Notes: generated from the letters alone by a model not told the origin. A stretch of 61,693 nucleotides of DNA from Bacteroidaceae bacterium (GCA_017503065.1 JAFVTT010000030.1:1-61693), one strand, 5' to 3'; positions 31,969 to 40,989 are shown, counted from the stretch's first letter. Program-made: numbers and translations.

Positions 31969-32601
31969 TTATATTCCGGGCTCTTCGGGGAAGAGGCTGT
32001 AGAAGATTCTGTCTATCTTGTCGGTTATTGACTTGAAGTCATCGCGGTTGTTCAGGAAGTCCATATTGTCCACCTCTATGGTCAGCACCCTGCCTTCGTA
32101 CTTGTTGTTGATGAAGTCCTCGTAGCGGTTGTTCAGGTTCTGCAGGTATTCTATGGGTATGCTCTGTTCATATCCTCGTCCGCGCTTCTGTATGTTTGCC
32201 ACCAGATGAGGTATGGAGGCGCGCAGGTAAATCATCAGGTCCGGGGTGCGTGCCACGCTGGTCATCTGCTGGAACAGTTCCATGTAGGTGTTGTAGTCGC
32301 GCTGCTCCATGTTGCCCATTGCCTGGTTGTTGGCGGCAAAGACATGCACACCCTCGAAGATGCTTCGGTCCTGAATGATGTCCTTGTCGGTCTGTGATAT
32401 GGCCAGAAGGTCGCGGAAGCGCTCCTTCAGGAAGAAAGTTTCCAGGCAGAAACTCCACCGGTGTATGTCTTTGTAATAGTCCTCCATGTAGGGGTTTGTG
32501 GCCACTGCCTCGTACTTTGGCTCCCAACCATAGTGCCTGGCCAGAAGTTCGGTCAGTGTGGTCTTTCCTGCTCCTATGTTTCCTGCTACTGCTATGAACA
32601 C
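31969..32601 (-). CDS. Deoxynucleoside kinase (paralogue)
   Basis: A 210-residue kinase with P-loop GNIGAGKTT, RWSFCLETFFLKERF, the DRSIFEG motif and a lid KRGRGYEQSIPIEYLQNLN. It is similar to the next gene along its whole length, which points to a tandem duplication. In some Firmicutes two such paralogues form a heterodimer with different specificities (dAdo and dGuo/dCyd); this may apply here. The upstream neighbour is a nucleoside-recognition membrane protein. Confidence 0.9.
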   Translation of the reverse strand: MFIAVAGNIGAGKTTLTELLARHYGWEPKYEAVATNPYMEDYYKDIHRWSFCLETFFLKERFRDLLAISQTDKDIIQDRSIFEGVHVFAANNQAMGNMEQRDYNTYMELFQQMTSVARTPDLMIYLRASIPHLVANIQKRGRGYEQSIPIEYLQNLNNRYEDFINNKYEGRVLTIEVDNMDFLNNRDDFKSITDKIDRIFYSLFPEEPGI

Positions 32602-32646
32602 TGTATGTGATGTATTACTTATTATAATATGTATATGTCCTATGGT

Positions 32647-33936
32647 CTATCCGAAGAAGGCGTATGCAATGAATATTGCCGCCACCACTCCGATGAGGTC
32701 CGTGATGAGGCCTGCCGATACGGCATGGCGTGTGTGGCGTATGCCCACGCTGCCGAAATAGACGGCCAGTATGTAGAATGTGGTGTCGGTGGCACCCTGG
32801 AATATGCAACTCAGGCGTCCTACGAAACTGTCTGCTCCGTAGGTGCTCATGGCATCCACCATCATGCCTCTGGCACCCGAACCGCTCAGGGGTTTCATTA
32901 TTGCCGTGGGCAGGGCAGGTACAAAGTCGGCATTTATCCCCATGCTTTGTACTGCCCATTCCGTACCGGAGATAATCACGTCCATCGCTCCCGAGGCACG
33001 GAACACCCCTATGGCCACAAGGATGGCCACAAGATAGGGGATAATGCGCACTGCCGTTTCAAATCCGCCCTTGGCCCCCTCCACGAAGGCTTCATAGACA
33101 TTCACCTTGCGCCTTAATCCTGCTATGATAAAACCTATGATAATGGTGAACAGGACCACATTGGCTATGGTGGTGCTCCACAGGTTCATCGTGTCCCTGT
33201 CTACCTGAGTGCCCAGCCAAACCACACCGCTGATGAGCAGGCATATTCCAAGCATAGTGCCCAGGATGGCACGGTTCATCAGGTTTATCTTCTGGTAGAG
33301 GCTCGTCACTATGATGCCTCCCAGTGTGGCAATGGTGGTGGCCAACAGTATGGGAATGAAGATGTCGGTGGGTTGTGCCGCACCCATCTGTGCCCGGTAC
33401 ACGAGTATGCTTACTGGTATGAGCGTGAGGCCCGAAGTGTTAAGCACCAGGAACATTATCATGGGATTGGAGGCCGTAGCGTTCAGTTTTTCCGCCTCCT
33501 CGCGGGAAAGACCCTGTTCAGCCATCCTCTTCTCTGTCTGTAGCCTGTTGTGCTCCTGCATGGATTCCATGGCCTTCAGTCCCAACGGTGTGGCGGCATT
33601 GTCCAGCCCCAGCATGTTGGCGCTGATGTTCATGAACATGTGGCCGTAGGCAGGATGCCCCTTGGGAAGGTCGGGGAAGAGGCGGCAGAACAGAGGTGAG
33701 AGTATGCGGCTCAGTGCGCTGACCAGTCCGCCCTTCTCGCCTATCTGCATGATGCCCATCCACAGGGACAATACTCCGGTAAGGCCCAGAGAAATCTCGA
33801 AGGCTGTCTTTGCCGAAGAAAAGGTGCTGTCCATTATGGCCGGGAACACCGAGGTGTCGCCCATGAACACCAGACGCACCAGTGCTATGAGGAATGCTAT
33901 GAGGAAGAATCCTATCCAGATGTAGTTCAGTACCAT
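32647..33936 (-). CDS. SpmA-SpmB-type fusion, nucleoside-recognition (Gate) membrane protein
   Basis: A 429-residue membrane protein with two Gate-type halves. The first half resembles spore maturation protein A (NMLGLDNAATPLGLKAM), the second half SpmB (GFETAVRIIPYLVAILVAIGVFRASGAMD, TAIMKPLSGSGARGM). The fusion is usual in non-sporulating Bacteroidetes, where the substrate is unknown. Gate domains occur in nucleoside transporters. It precedes the two deoxynucleoside kinase genes on the same strand by 45 bases, so a role in nucleoside uptake is a fair inference. Confidence 0.85.
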   Translation of the reverse strand: MVLNYIWIGFFLIAFLIALVRLVFMGDTSVFPAIMDSTFSSAKTAFEISLGLTGVLSLWMGIMQIGEKGGLVSALSRILSPLFCRLFPDLPKGHPAYGHMFMNISANMLGLDNAATPLGLKAMESMQEHNRLQTEKRMAEQGLSREEAEKLNATASNPMIMFLVLNTSGLTLIPVSILVYRAQMGAAQPTDIFIPILLATTIATLGGIIVTSLYQKINLMNRAILGTMLGICLLISGVVWLGTQVDRDTMNLWSTTIANVVLFTIIIGFIIAGLRRKVNVYEAFVEGAKGGFETAVRIIPYLVAILVAIGVFRASGAMDVIISGTEWAVQSMGINADFVPALPTAIMKPLSGSGARGMMVDAMSTYGADSFVGRLSCIFQGATDTTFYILAVYFGSVGIRHTRHAVSAGLITDLIGVVAAIFIAYAFFG

Positions 33937-33944
33937 GTTGAAAT

Positions 33945-33980
33945 GGAAAAGTGAAAACGGAAAACGGAAAACGGGAAACT
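33945..33980. repeat. Copy of the CGGAAAA heptamer repeat
   Basis: Thirty-six bases matching 13191-13226 at 34 positions. It lies upstream of the SpmAB-like gene, in the gap after ruvB. A TCTGATTACTCCGATTACTCC direct repeat follows. Confidence 0.88.
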
Positions 33981-34008
33981 CTGATTACTCCGATTACTCC
34001 AAGTTTAT

Positions 34009-35037
34009 TCAGAAGTCAAAGAGACTTTGTTGGCCGTTGGCGGCAAGGGGTGTGCGCCCCAGGTGCTGGTAGGCCAGTTCTGTAACCTCGCGCCCTCGTG
34101 GCGTGCGTTTTATGAAGCCCTCCTTTATGAGGAAAGGTTCGTACACTTCCTCCACCGTGCCTCCGTCCTCGCCTATGGCGGTGGCGATGGTGTTGATGCC
34201 CACAGGGCCGCCCTTGAACTTGTCTATGATGGTCAGCAGTATCTTGTTGTCTATCTCGTCCAGGCCATAGCGGTCGATGTTCAGTGCCTCCAAGGCATAG
34301 CGTGCTATGTCCACGTCTATCCTGCCGTTGCCCTTCACCTGTGCAAAGTCGCGCACACGGCGCAACAGGGCATTGGCTATACGTGGCGTGCCACGGCTGC
34401 GGCTGGCTATCTCGCCGGCAGCCTTGCCCTCTATGGGTACGCCCAGGATGCTGGCACTCCTCAGGATAATCTTCTGCAGGGTGATACTGTCGTAATATTC
34501 CAGGTGCAGGTTTATGCCGAAACGGGCACGCAGGGGAGCGGTGAGCAGACCGCTTCGTGTGGTGGCGCCCACCAGGGTGAACGGTGCCAGGTCTATCTGT
34601 ATGGAGCGTGCCGAGGGCCCCTTGTCTATCATGATGTCTATTCTGTAGTCCTCCATGGCGGAATAGAGGTATTCCTCCACCACGGGACTGAGGCGGTGTA
34701 TCTCGTCTATGAAGAGAACGTCGTTAGGTTCCAGGGACGTCAGTATGCCGGCCAGGTCGCCGGGTTTGTCAAGCACCGGGCCGGATGTCAGTTTGAAGCC
34801 CACACCCAGTTCGTTGGCAATGATGTTGCTCAGCGTGGTCTTACCCAGGCCCGGAGGTCCGTGCAACAGGGTGTGGTCCAGGGGCTCGCCCCTGTATTTG
34901 GCGGCCTCCACGAATATGCTCAGGTTCTCCACCACCTTCTTCTGTCCGCTGAAGTCCTGGAATTTCAGCGGGCGTAAGGCGTTCTCGTAGTCCTTCTCGC
35001 GGATCTGCCCTTCGTGTCTTATATCAAAATCTTCCAT
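34009..35037 (-). CDS. ruvB: Holliday junction branch migration ATPase RuvB
   Basis: A 342-residue AAA+ ATPase with Walker [10 protein letters not shown], Walker [10 protein letters not shown], the sensor block GATTRSGLL with the arginine finger region and the C-terminal winged-helix ([37 protein letters not shown]). With RuvA it drives branch migration of Holliday junctions. The start at 35037 ([11 protein letters not shown]) is standard for the family; the longer open frame is rejected. A TATATTTG box lies 9 bases upstream. Confidence 0.96.
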   Translation of the reverse strand: MEDFDIRHEGQIREKDYENALRPLKFQDFSGQKKVVENLSIFVEAAKYRGEPLDHTLLHGPPGLGKTTLSNIIANELGVGFKLTSGPVLDKPGDLAGILTSLEPNDVLFIDEIHRLSPVVEEYLYSAMEDYRIDIMIDKGPSARSIQIDLAPFTLVGATTRSGLLTAPLRARFGINLHLEYYDSITLQKIILRSASILGVPIEGKAAGEIASRSRGTPRIANALLRRVRDFAQVKGNGRIDVDIARYALEALNIDRYGLDEIDNKILLTIIDKFKGGPVGINTIATAIGEDGGTVEEVYEPFLIKEGFIKRTPRGREVTELAYQHLGRTPLAANGQQSLFDF

Positions 35038-35046
35038 AATAGACTG

Positions 35047-35054
35047 CAAATATA
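35047..35054 (-). promoter_or_regulatory. -7 box of ruvB
   Basis: Minus-strand TATATTTG ends 9 bases before the ruvB ATG. A second possible box, TAATTTTG, lies at 35056-35063. No clear -33 was found. Confidence 0.5.
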
Positions 35055-35135
35055 GCAAAATTATGAAAATAAACACGGTTCTCCCCGACAAAAACACAGG
35101 CGCCGTGCCTAAAAGGCAAATAAAGCGGAATGCAC

Positions 35136-35167
35136 TTTGTGCAGGTTGCCTCTTATTCGTATATTTG
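35136..35167 (+). promoter_or_regulatory. Promoter of the methyltransferase gene
   Basis: TTTG (35136-35139), 20 bp, TATATTTG (35160-35167) matches the consensus exactly. The ATG at 35176 is 8 bases downstream. Confidence 0.78.
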
Positions 35168-35175
35168 TCCTTGCT

Positions 35176-36381
35176 ATGACAAACGAGGAATACATAGACC
35201 TGCACCGCCTTGACGATGTCCGAACCCTTGCCCTGAGGAGTGCGCCTGAGGGCATTGACATAAAATGGTGCCTCCAGCAGATAGAGGGCTGGCAGAAGGC
35301 CCGCGAGAAACTTCCCCGATGGGCAGGGACGGACGGGCTTTGGTATCCTCCTGCCCTGTCCATGGAGCAGTGCTCCAGCGAGCAGACGGCAGAGTACAAG
35401 CGTGGCATAGTATGCCGTCTCCTTCCTGAGGCTTCAGACAGACAGGCTTTTGCCGACCTTACAGGGGGGTATGGCATAGACTTCAGTTATATGACGACTC
35501 TTTTTGACTCTTCTGATTATGTGGAAAGGAATACCGAACTGTGCCGTATAGCCGAACATAATTTCAGCATGTTGCGGCTTTCCGGTGCTAATGTTGTTTG
35601 TGCCGATTCCTCCGACTTTTTGGAACGGAATGCCGCCTCCTACGACCTTATATATCTCGACCCTGCCAGAAGGGATGACGTGGGCAGGAAGACGGTTGCC
35701 ATATCCGATTGTACACCTGACATAGCCCTGTTGCAGGACAGGTTGATGGAATCCAGCAGGTATGTTGTCGTAAAGTTGTCGCCAATGCTGGACATCAGTG
35801 CCGCATTGTCCGTGCTAAGGCATGTCATGGAAATACATGTGGTCAGCGTCAGGGGCGAGTGCAAGGAACTGCTTTTCGTGCTGGATAGCCAATACGACGG
35901 TTCTCCCACATACTATGCCTCCAATCTCGGCCTTGCCGACGAGGTTTTCTCTTGCACGGATGAACAGAGGAAACGCGCCCCGTTGCGAGTGGCCGGGGAA
36001 CACGTTGCAAGTGCCTCTGCAACGTGTCTCTACGAACCTCATGCCAGTATCCTGAAAGCTGGTCTTCAGGACGTGCTTTGCGAAAGGTACGGCGTGGCCA
36101 AGTTGCATCCCATGAGCAACCTTTTCGTGTCTGCCTCTCCCGTTCAGGATTTTCCGGGGCGTAGTTTCAAGATTGTGGCTTCCTGCGGTTTCAATAAAAA
36201 GGAATTGCGCACCATGCTTGCCGGTGTATCCAAGGCAAACATTACGGTAAGGAACTTCCCTACCAGTGTCGCTGAAATCAGGAAAAAACTGCGTCTGGCT
36301 GAGGGTGGTGACGTGTACTTGTTTGCCACAACCGTGGCCGACGGGTCACACCGCCTTATCCGTTGCGTCAAACAAGACTGA
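35176..36381 (+). CDS. SAM-dependent methyltransferase with THUMP-like C-terminal domain
   Basis: A 401-residue protein common in Bacteroidetes. The methyltransferase core has the SAM-binding block [20 protein letters not shown], the acidic position in [11 protein letters not shown], and the catalytic-type motif [15 protein letters not shown]. The C-terminal 80 residues form a THUMP-like domain ([19 protein letters not shown]). An RNA target is likely. The start at 35176 is placed by the promoter. The 3' end overlaps ribF, which converges on it, by 36 bases. Confidence 0.82.
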   Translation: MTNEEYIDLHRLDDVRTLALRSAPEGIDIKWCLQQIEGWQKAREKLPRWAGTDGLWYPPALSMEQCSSEQTAEYKRGIVCRLLPEASDRQAFADLTGGYGIDFSYMTTLFDSSDYVERNTELCRIAEHNFSMLRLSGANVVCADSSDFLERNAASYDLIYLDPARRDDVGRKTVAISDCTPDIALLQDRLMESSRYVVVKLSPMLDISAALSVLRHVMEIHVVSVRGECKELLFVLDSQYDGSPTYYASNLGLADEVFSCTDEQRKRAPLRVAGEHVASASATCLYEPHASILKAGLQDVLCERYGVAKLHPMSNLFVSASPVQDFPGRSFKIVASCGFNKKELRTMLAGVSKANITVRNFPTSVAEIRKKLRLAEGGDVYLFATTVADGSHRLIRCVKQD

Positions 36382-37224
36382 GGCCTTCTTTATGTCCTCC
36401 TGAATTTGTGCCTTCAGTTCGTCCAGAGAGGCAAACTTCTTCTCCTCGCGTATGCGCTCAATAAAGGAAAGGTGCAGTTCCTTGCCATAAAGGTTGCCCT
36501 CATAATTTATAATGTGTACCTCTATGGAAAGGTTCGTGCCGTTGTCCAGTGTTGGCCGTCGGCCGATGTTCATTACTCCGGCTCCCAGTTCGGTTGCCAC
36601 GGCATAGACACCATTGGCTGGAATAAGTTTCTCTTGCGAAATGCGCAGGTTGGCCGTGGGAAACCCCAATGTACGTCCCACCCGATGGCCGCTTTCCACT
36701 ATTCCCGTCAGCACGTATGGATGGCAAAGCAATTTGGCGGCCTCTGCCACATTGCCCTCGTTTAACAGCCTTCTTATCTCGCTGCTACTGGCATAGTGCC
36801 TCTCGAATTGGCGTGCTATGACCACCTTTATGCCACACTCTTCGCCCCATTTCATGTAGTCTTCATGAGTACCTCCCCCATGTCCGAACCGATGGTCGTA
36901 TCCCATTACCAAAGTGCTCACATTCAACTGCTCGCGTAGAATATTCTTCATGAACATGCGTGCATCCATTGCCGCCATCTTGTGGTCAAACTCCAGTACC
37001 TCCACATGCTCAATGCCGCTTTCCCTGAGCAGAGCCATCCTTTCTTCCGTTGTGGTAAGCAGGCATGGCACATAATCCGTTGCCACTATGGTCTTCGGGT
37101 GGCGGTCCATAGTGATGGCCATGGCACGCAATCCCTCCTGTTGCGCCAGCTCCAGAACCTGAGATATCAGGAACCTGTGCCCGCAATGCACCCCATCAAA
37201 AAAACCTATCGTTGCAACAAACAT
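36346..37224 (-). CDS. ribF: Bifunctional riboflavin kinase / FAD synthetase
   Basis: A 292-residue protein making FMN and FAD. The nucleotidyltransferase domain has GFFDGVHCGH at residues 7-16 and SSSEIRRLLNEG. The kinase domain has GRTLGFPTANL and the substrate block NIGRRPTLDNG. The start at 37224 (MFVATIGFF) fits the family; an upstream GTG open frame is rejected. A near -7 box (TACCTTCG) lies 4 bases before it. Confidence 0.95.
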   Translation of the reverse strand: MFVATIGFFDGVHCGHRFLISQVLELAQQEGLRAMAITMDRHPKTIVATDYVPCLLTTTEERMALLRESGIEHVEVLEFDHKMAAMDARMFMKNILREQLNVSTLVMGYDHRFGHGGGTHEDYMKWGEECGIKVVIARQFERHYASSSEIRRLLNEGNVAEAAKLLCHPYVLTGIVESGHRVGRTLGFPTANLRISQEKLIPANGVYAVATELGAGVMNIGRRPTLDNGTNLSIEVHIINYEGNLYGKELHLSFIERIREEKKFASLDELKAQIQEDIKKASVLFDATDKAV

Positions 37225-37256
37225 AGTGCGAAGGTACAAAAAAAACTCGAATATTG

Positions 37257-37287
37257 CTTGCAGTATCGGAAAAATGTTATACCTTTG
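37257..37287 (+). promoter_or_regulatory. Promoter of the tRNA gene
   Basis: CTTG (37257-37260), 19 bp, TACCTTTG (37280-37287). The -7 box is exact and the -33 box has one mismatch. The mature tRNA begins 28 bases further on. Confidence 0.65.
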
Positions 37288-37315
37288 CACTCGCTAAGGA
37301 GAAATCCCGATGCCC

Positions 37316-37389
37316 GGACTTGTAGCTCAGTTGGTTAGAGCAACAGACTCATAATCTGGAGGTCCCTGGTTCAAGCCCAGGCTGGTCCA
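37316..37389 (+). tRNA. tRNA-Met (CAT), elongator type
   Basis: A 74-nt cloverleaf: acceptor GGACTTG with CTGGTCC (one T-T mismatch and one G-T pair), D arm GCTC/GAGC, anticodon loop CTCATAA with anticodon CAT, and T arm CCTGG/CCAGG with loop TTCAAGC. The CCA end is not encoded in full. An Ile tRNA with modified CAT anticodon is the alternative. A strong terminator follows 12 bases later. Confidence 0.9.
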
Positions 37390-37400
37390 CCTTAAAAGTC

Positions 37401-37436
37401 AAGCACTTGCGAGAAACTAGCAAGTGCTTTTTCTTT
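37401..37436 (+). terminator. Terminator of the tRNA transcript
   Basis: AAGCACTTGC (37401-37410) pairs exactly with GCAAGTGCTT (37420-37429). A T-run with one C follows. Confidence 0.93.
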
Positions 37437-37557
37437 TGTTGGTGACCTTCAAGTGACCTTTTTAAAGCAAAAGTGACCTCGCGTGAGCTTCTGAAACGTA
37501 GAGTGATTATAAAATATTTCCAGACCTCTTCCTTTTTGTTCAGCATTACTTAAATAT

Positions 37558-37591
37558 ATCCAACCTACCTCGCTACAGAGATAGGTTGGAT
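37558..37591. terminator. Terminator after ahpF
   Basis: ATCCAACCTA (37558-37567) pairs exactly with TAGGTTGGAT (37582-37591). AT-rich sequence lies on both sides (TTTATT to the right), so it can serve the minus-strand ahpF transcript. Confidence 0.75.
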
Positions 37592-37625
37592 TTATTAGCA
37601 TTTGGTGTGGGGGTAGTAGTGATGT

Positions 37626-39194
37626 TTAAATCACTCCGCGTACCTTGTCGTCAAAGGCGGAGAGGGCAGCTTTGGCGCCTTCGCCCATGGAGATGATAAT
37701 CTGCTTGTAGGGGACGGAGGAGACATCGCCGGCGGCATAGACGCCTGGGATGCTTGTGCGGCAATGGGTGTCGATGATGATCTCTCCGATGCGGGATTTC
37801 TCCAATTCATCGAAGGGCTGGCTGTTGGCGCTGAGGCCTATCTGTACGAATACTCCGTCCAGGGGCAGGTCGTGCTCGGCATCGGTGGTGCGGTTCTTCA
37901 GGCGGAGGGCTGTAACTTTTTCTCCATTGCCAATGACCTGCAGGGTTTGGGTTGAGGTGAGAATCTCCACATTGGGCAGACTCCTGGCCTTGTCCTGCAG
38001 TACCTGGTCGGCCTTCAGTGTGTCCATGAACTCGAGGACAGTAACCTTTTTGCAGATACCTGCCAGGTCTATGGCTGCCTCAACGCCCGAATTGCCGCCA
38101 CCCACTACGGCAACCTCGCGTCCGGCATAGAAGGGACCGTCGCAATGAGGACAGAATGCAACTCCGCGACCTATGTATTCCGCTTCGCCATCCACATTAA
38201 GTCGGCGCCAACCGGCACCTGTGGCTATGATTACGGCAGGAGCAGAGAATACCTCGCCGCCCTTTACCGTGATTTCCTTCTCCTTGCCAAGCAGGGAGGT
38301 GCTCTCGATGCGACGGTTCTCGAACAGTTCTATGGTGGGGTAGTGGGCAAGATGGGTGCGCAAGTTGTCGGCCAGTTCACTACCGGTGGTGTATGGTATG
38401 GATATCAGATTCTCTATGCCCACGGTATCCTTTACCTGTCCGCCAATACGCTCTGCCACCATGGCCACTTTCAGTCCCTTGCGCGCAGAGTATATGGCTG
38501 CCGATGCACCGGCTGGGCCGCCGCCAAGGATAATGACATCGAAATGCCGGTGGAATTGGGCATATTCGTCCTTTTCGGCTTCTTGTGAAGGCGGAAAAGC
38601 CTCCTCCAGTTTCTCCAGCAGTTCTCCCAGGGAACCACGTCCCACGTGTATCATCTTGCCTTTGCAGAAGACGGCGGGAACGGCTTGCACACCCAGTTTG
38701 TCCACTTCGCTCTGGAAGAGAGCACCATCCACCATTTCGTGACGGATGTTGGGATTGAGCAGGGCAAAGATGTTCAGCGTCTGCACCACATCAGGACAAT
38801 TGGTACAGGTAAGCGAGACGAAGGTTTGCAGATGTATGTCCCCCTTCAGAGCACGGATGCGCCTTGCCACTCCCTCGTCGGGCAGGTTCTTGCCCTTGCC
38901 GTCGGCATTAAGTATGGCCAGGAGCAGGGATGTGAACTCGTGCCCGTTGGGTATGCCACGGAAGGAAATTCCGGTTTCTTCGCCATTTTTCAGTAGAGCA
39001 AAGCCAAGGGGGTCGCCATCGGTTTCCAGAACCTCCACATTGAGATGGGAGGATGTGCCCTGAAAGTCATTCAGGAACTCTATCAACTGCTTGCTTTCCT
39101 CTCTTCGGGGAGAATGGTTGATGCGAAGTGTATAGTGGGCTTCCAGAGTGCGGAAGACGTCGGTAACTTGTTGGAGAATGGAGGTATCTAACAT
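37626..39194 (-). CDS. ahpF: Alkyl hydroperoxide reductase subunit F
   Basis: A 522-residue flavoprotein. The N-terminal double thioredoxin fold has the redox pair in LTCTNCPDVV. The FAD/NAD(P)H domains have GGGPAGASAAIYSARKG, the disulphide CPHC in AFCPHCDGPFY, and GVYAAGDVSSVPYKQ. It passes electrons from NADH to AhpC for peroxide reduction in the cytoplasm. The start at 39194 (MLDTSIL) is the family start. A hairpin lies between it and ahpC. Confidence 0.95.
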   Translation of the reverse strand: MLDTSILQQVTDVFRTLEAHYTLRINHSPRREESKQLIEFLNDFQGTSSHLNVEVLETDGDPLGFALLKNGEETGISFRGIPNGHEFTSLLLAILNADGKGKNLPDEGVARRIRALKGDIHLQTFVSLTCTNCPDVVQTLNIFALLNPNIRHEMVDGALFQSEVDKLGVQAVPAVFCKGKMIHVGRGSLGELLEKLEEAFPPSQEAEKDEYAQFHRHFDVIILGGGPAGASAAIYSARKGLKVAMVAERIGGQVKDTVGIENLISIPYTTGSELADNLRTHLAHYPTIELFENRRIESTSLLGKEKEITVKGGEVFSAPAVIIATGAGWRRLNVDGEAEYIGRGVAFCPHCDGPFYAGREVAVVGGGNSGVEAAIDLAGICKKVTVLEFMDTLKADQVLQDKARSLPNVEILTSTQTLQVIGNGEKVTALRLKNRTTDAEHDLPLDGVFVQIGLSANSQPFDELEKSRIGEIIIDTHCRTSIPGVYAAGDVSSVPYKQIIISMGEGAKAALSAFDDKVRGVI

Positions 39195-39227
39195 ATTGAA
39201 TCTGTGTTTAAGGGTTGGTTTAAGCAA

Positions 39228-39249
39228 GGGGCAGACATCTGTCCGCCCC
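39228..39249 (-). promoter_or_regulatory. Hairpin between ahpC and ahpF
   Basis: GGGGCAGACA pairs with TGTCCGCCCC (one A-C mismatch) around a 2-nt centre. It has no T-run, so it may be a processing or partial termination point that keeps ahpF below ahpC. Confidence 0.55.
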
Positions 39250-39267
39250 CTACCGAAAGTATTAGAA

Positions 39268-39834
39268 TTATAATTTGCCTACAAGGTCGATGCTGGGTTT
39301 CAGGGTCTCTGCCCCCTGCTTCCATTTGGCGGGGCAAACCTCGCCGGGGTGGTTGGCAACGAAGAGGGCTGCCTCAACCTTGCGTACAAGTTCCTCGGCA
39401 TTGCGACCGATGCTGTTGTCCTGAATCTCGGCAATCTTTATCTTGCCCTCGGGGTTTACCAGGAAGGTGCCACGATATGCCATGCCATCCTCCTCGATCA
39501 TCACGCCGAAGCCGCGAGAGAGAACGCCGGTGGGATCGGCCAGCATGGGGTAGTTGATCTTGCGGATGCTCTCGGAAGCATCGTGCCAAGCCTTGTGAAC
39601 GAAGTGAGAGTCGGTGCTAACTGAATATACCTCTACGCCCAGGCTCTTGAGCTTGTCGTACTGCTCTGCCAGGTCAACAAGTTCGGTGGGGCACACGAAG
39701 GTGAAGTCGGCAGGATAGAAGAAGAACACTGCCCATTTGCCCTTTACATCGTTGCTGGATACTGTGGTGAAGTTGCCGTTGTGGAAAGCCTGTACGTTGA
39801 ACTCGGGGAGAAGTGAATTGATAATAGGTGTCAT
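39268..39834 (-). CDS. ahpC: Alkyl hydroperoxide reductase subunit C (2-Cys peroxiredoxin)
   Basis: A 188-residue typical 2-Cys peroxiredoxin. The peroxidatic cysteine is in DFTFVCPTELVDL and the resolving cysteine in GEVCPAKWKQG. It reduces hydrogen peroxide and organic peroxides with electrons from AhpF, which is encoded downstream. A promoter and a 50-base leader precede it, and OxyR is encoded just upstream on the same strand. Confidence 0.97.
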   Translation of the reverse strand: MTPIINSLLPEFNVQAFHNGNFTTVSSNDVKGKWAVFFFYPADFTFVCPTELVDLAEQYDKLKSLGVEVYSVSTDSHFVHKAWHDASESIRKINYPMLADPTGVLSRGFGVMIEEDGMAYRGTFLVNPEGKIKIAEIQDNSIGRNAEELVRKVEAALFVANHPGEVCPAKWKQGAETLKPSIDLVGKL

Positions 39835-39887
39835 AATCGTTTTCTTATTTTTAGTTGTTAATTGCTATTTGTTTTGTTTTCTCGATG

Positions 39888-39919
39888 CAAAAGTATAGCA
39901 ATATTTCCGACTAAGGAAA
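39888..39919 (-). promoter_or_regulatory. Promoter of ahpCF
   Basis: On the minus strand TTTC (39919-39916), 20 bp, TACTTTTG (39895-39888). The -7 box is exact and the -33 box has one mismatch, consistent with activation by OxyR bound upstream in the 39920-39994 stretch. Confidence 0.65.
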
Positions 39920-39994
39920 GAAAAACGATTGAACGATTTTATGGGGTGATAGATGGTGTCTATGACGCCAAGGAAGTTGTTGGAAATGAATAAT

Positions 39995-40924
39995 CTACAC
40001 CAGTGCTTGTCCGGCATTGAGCTTTAGCATGTTCTTGGGTATGCATGCCTGTATCTCGCTGACGAGCACATTAAGTAGCGTCTGACGTATGAAATTACGG
40101 TTAGTGAGCAATATCAGTTCTCTGGTGGGTACTGGGATGGCAAACGGCCGAACCAGTTCCTTTTGCGAATCGTTCAGTTGCAGGGAGGCAAGTTCGGGTA
40201 TGAACGTGATACCCATGCCGCTCTCCACCATGCGCATGAAGGTTTCCATGCTGCCCAGGCCATATGCCAACTGGCTGCTTTGTGATGCCTTCATCTGGCA
40301 AAAGCGCACCATCTGGTCGCGGAAGCAATGTCCCTCGTCCAGCAACCACAGTTGTCCGCTGCTCGCCACATCGGCGGTGCGGATGGATTCCCTGGCATAC
40401 AAGGGGTCTTCTCGTGAAACATACCCCACGTACCTTTCATAGAAGAGCGAGGTTTGAGCGTATTCCTCCAAACCGTCAATGGCGGCAAGTATGCCGGCAT
40501 CTATGTCGCCCTGCAACAATGCTGCCTTTATCTCGTGCGTCTTCATCTCCTTCACCCTGATGTCCAGTGCAGGGTATTTTTTCATCAGTTGAGGAAAGAA
40601 GCGCGGAAGCAGATAAGGGGCGATGGTAGGCAGGATGCCCAGACGAAATGTGCCTTGCATGGACTTCTGCTCCTCCAGGATAATGTCCTTGATGCTTTCT
40701 GCCTGCTCCAGCACTTCGCGTGCACGGAGTATGACCTTCTCTCCAACGGGTGTGGGGCGGATGGGCTGACGGTTGCGGTCGAACAGTTTTGCACCCACTT
40801 CCTCTTCCAGTTTGCCTATCATGGCACTGAGCGTGGGTTGAGTAACATTGCAAGCATCGGCAGCTCGTCCGAAGTGCCCGTATCGGGCAACAGCCAGGAT
40901 ATATTCAAATTGTTGCAGGGTCAT
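39995..40924 (-). CDS. oxyR: Hydrogen peroxide-responsive LysR regulator OxyR
   Basis: A 309-residue LysR-type protein. The N-terminal winged HTH is seen in RYGHFGRAADACNVTQPTLSAMI. The C-terminal sensor domain has the redox pair in EGHCFRDQMVRFC, matching Cys199 and Cys208 of the E. coli protein. Oxidation to a disulphide would activate ahpCF, whose genes lie directly downstream. Confidence 0.93.
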   Translation of the reverse strand: MTLQQFEYILAVARYGHFGRAADACNVTQPTLSAMIGKLEEEVGAKLFDRNRQPIRPTPVGEKVILRAREVLEQAESIKDIILEEQKSMQGTFRLGILPTIAPYLLPRFFPQLMKKYPALDIRVKEMKTHEIKAALLQGDIDAGILAAIDGLEEYAQTSLFYERYVGYVSREDPLYARESIRTADVASSGQLWLLDEGHCFRDQMVRFCQMKASQSSQLAYGLGSMETFMRMVESGMGITFIPELASLQLNDSQKELVRPFAIPVPTRELILLTNRNFIRQTLLNVLVSEIQACIPKNMLKLNAGQALV

Positions 40925-40989
40925 AATAAGTTTACATATATAATAAGGTGTATGCGCTTATTGGTGTTATGTGTGGTGCTTGGACAATT

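Noticed and set aside
37349..37546. 65-codon minus-strand frame ending DQPGLEPGTSRL
   Set aside because: Its C-terminus is the antisense of the tRNA gene, a well-known false-gene pattern, and the tRNA terminator lies within it.
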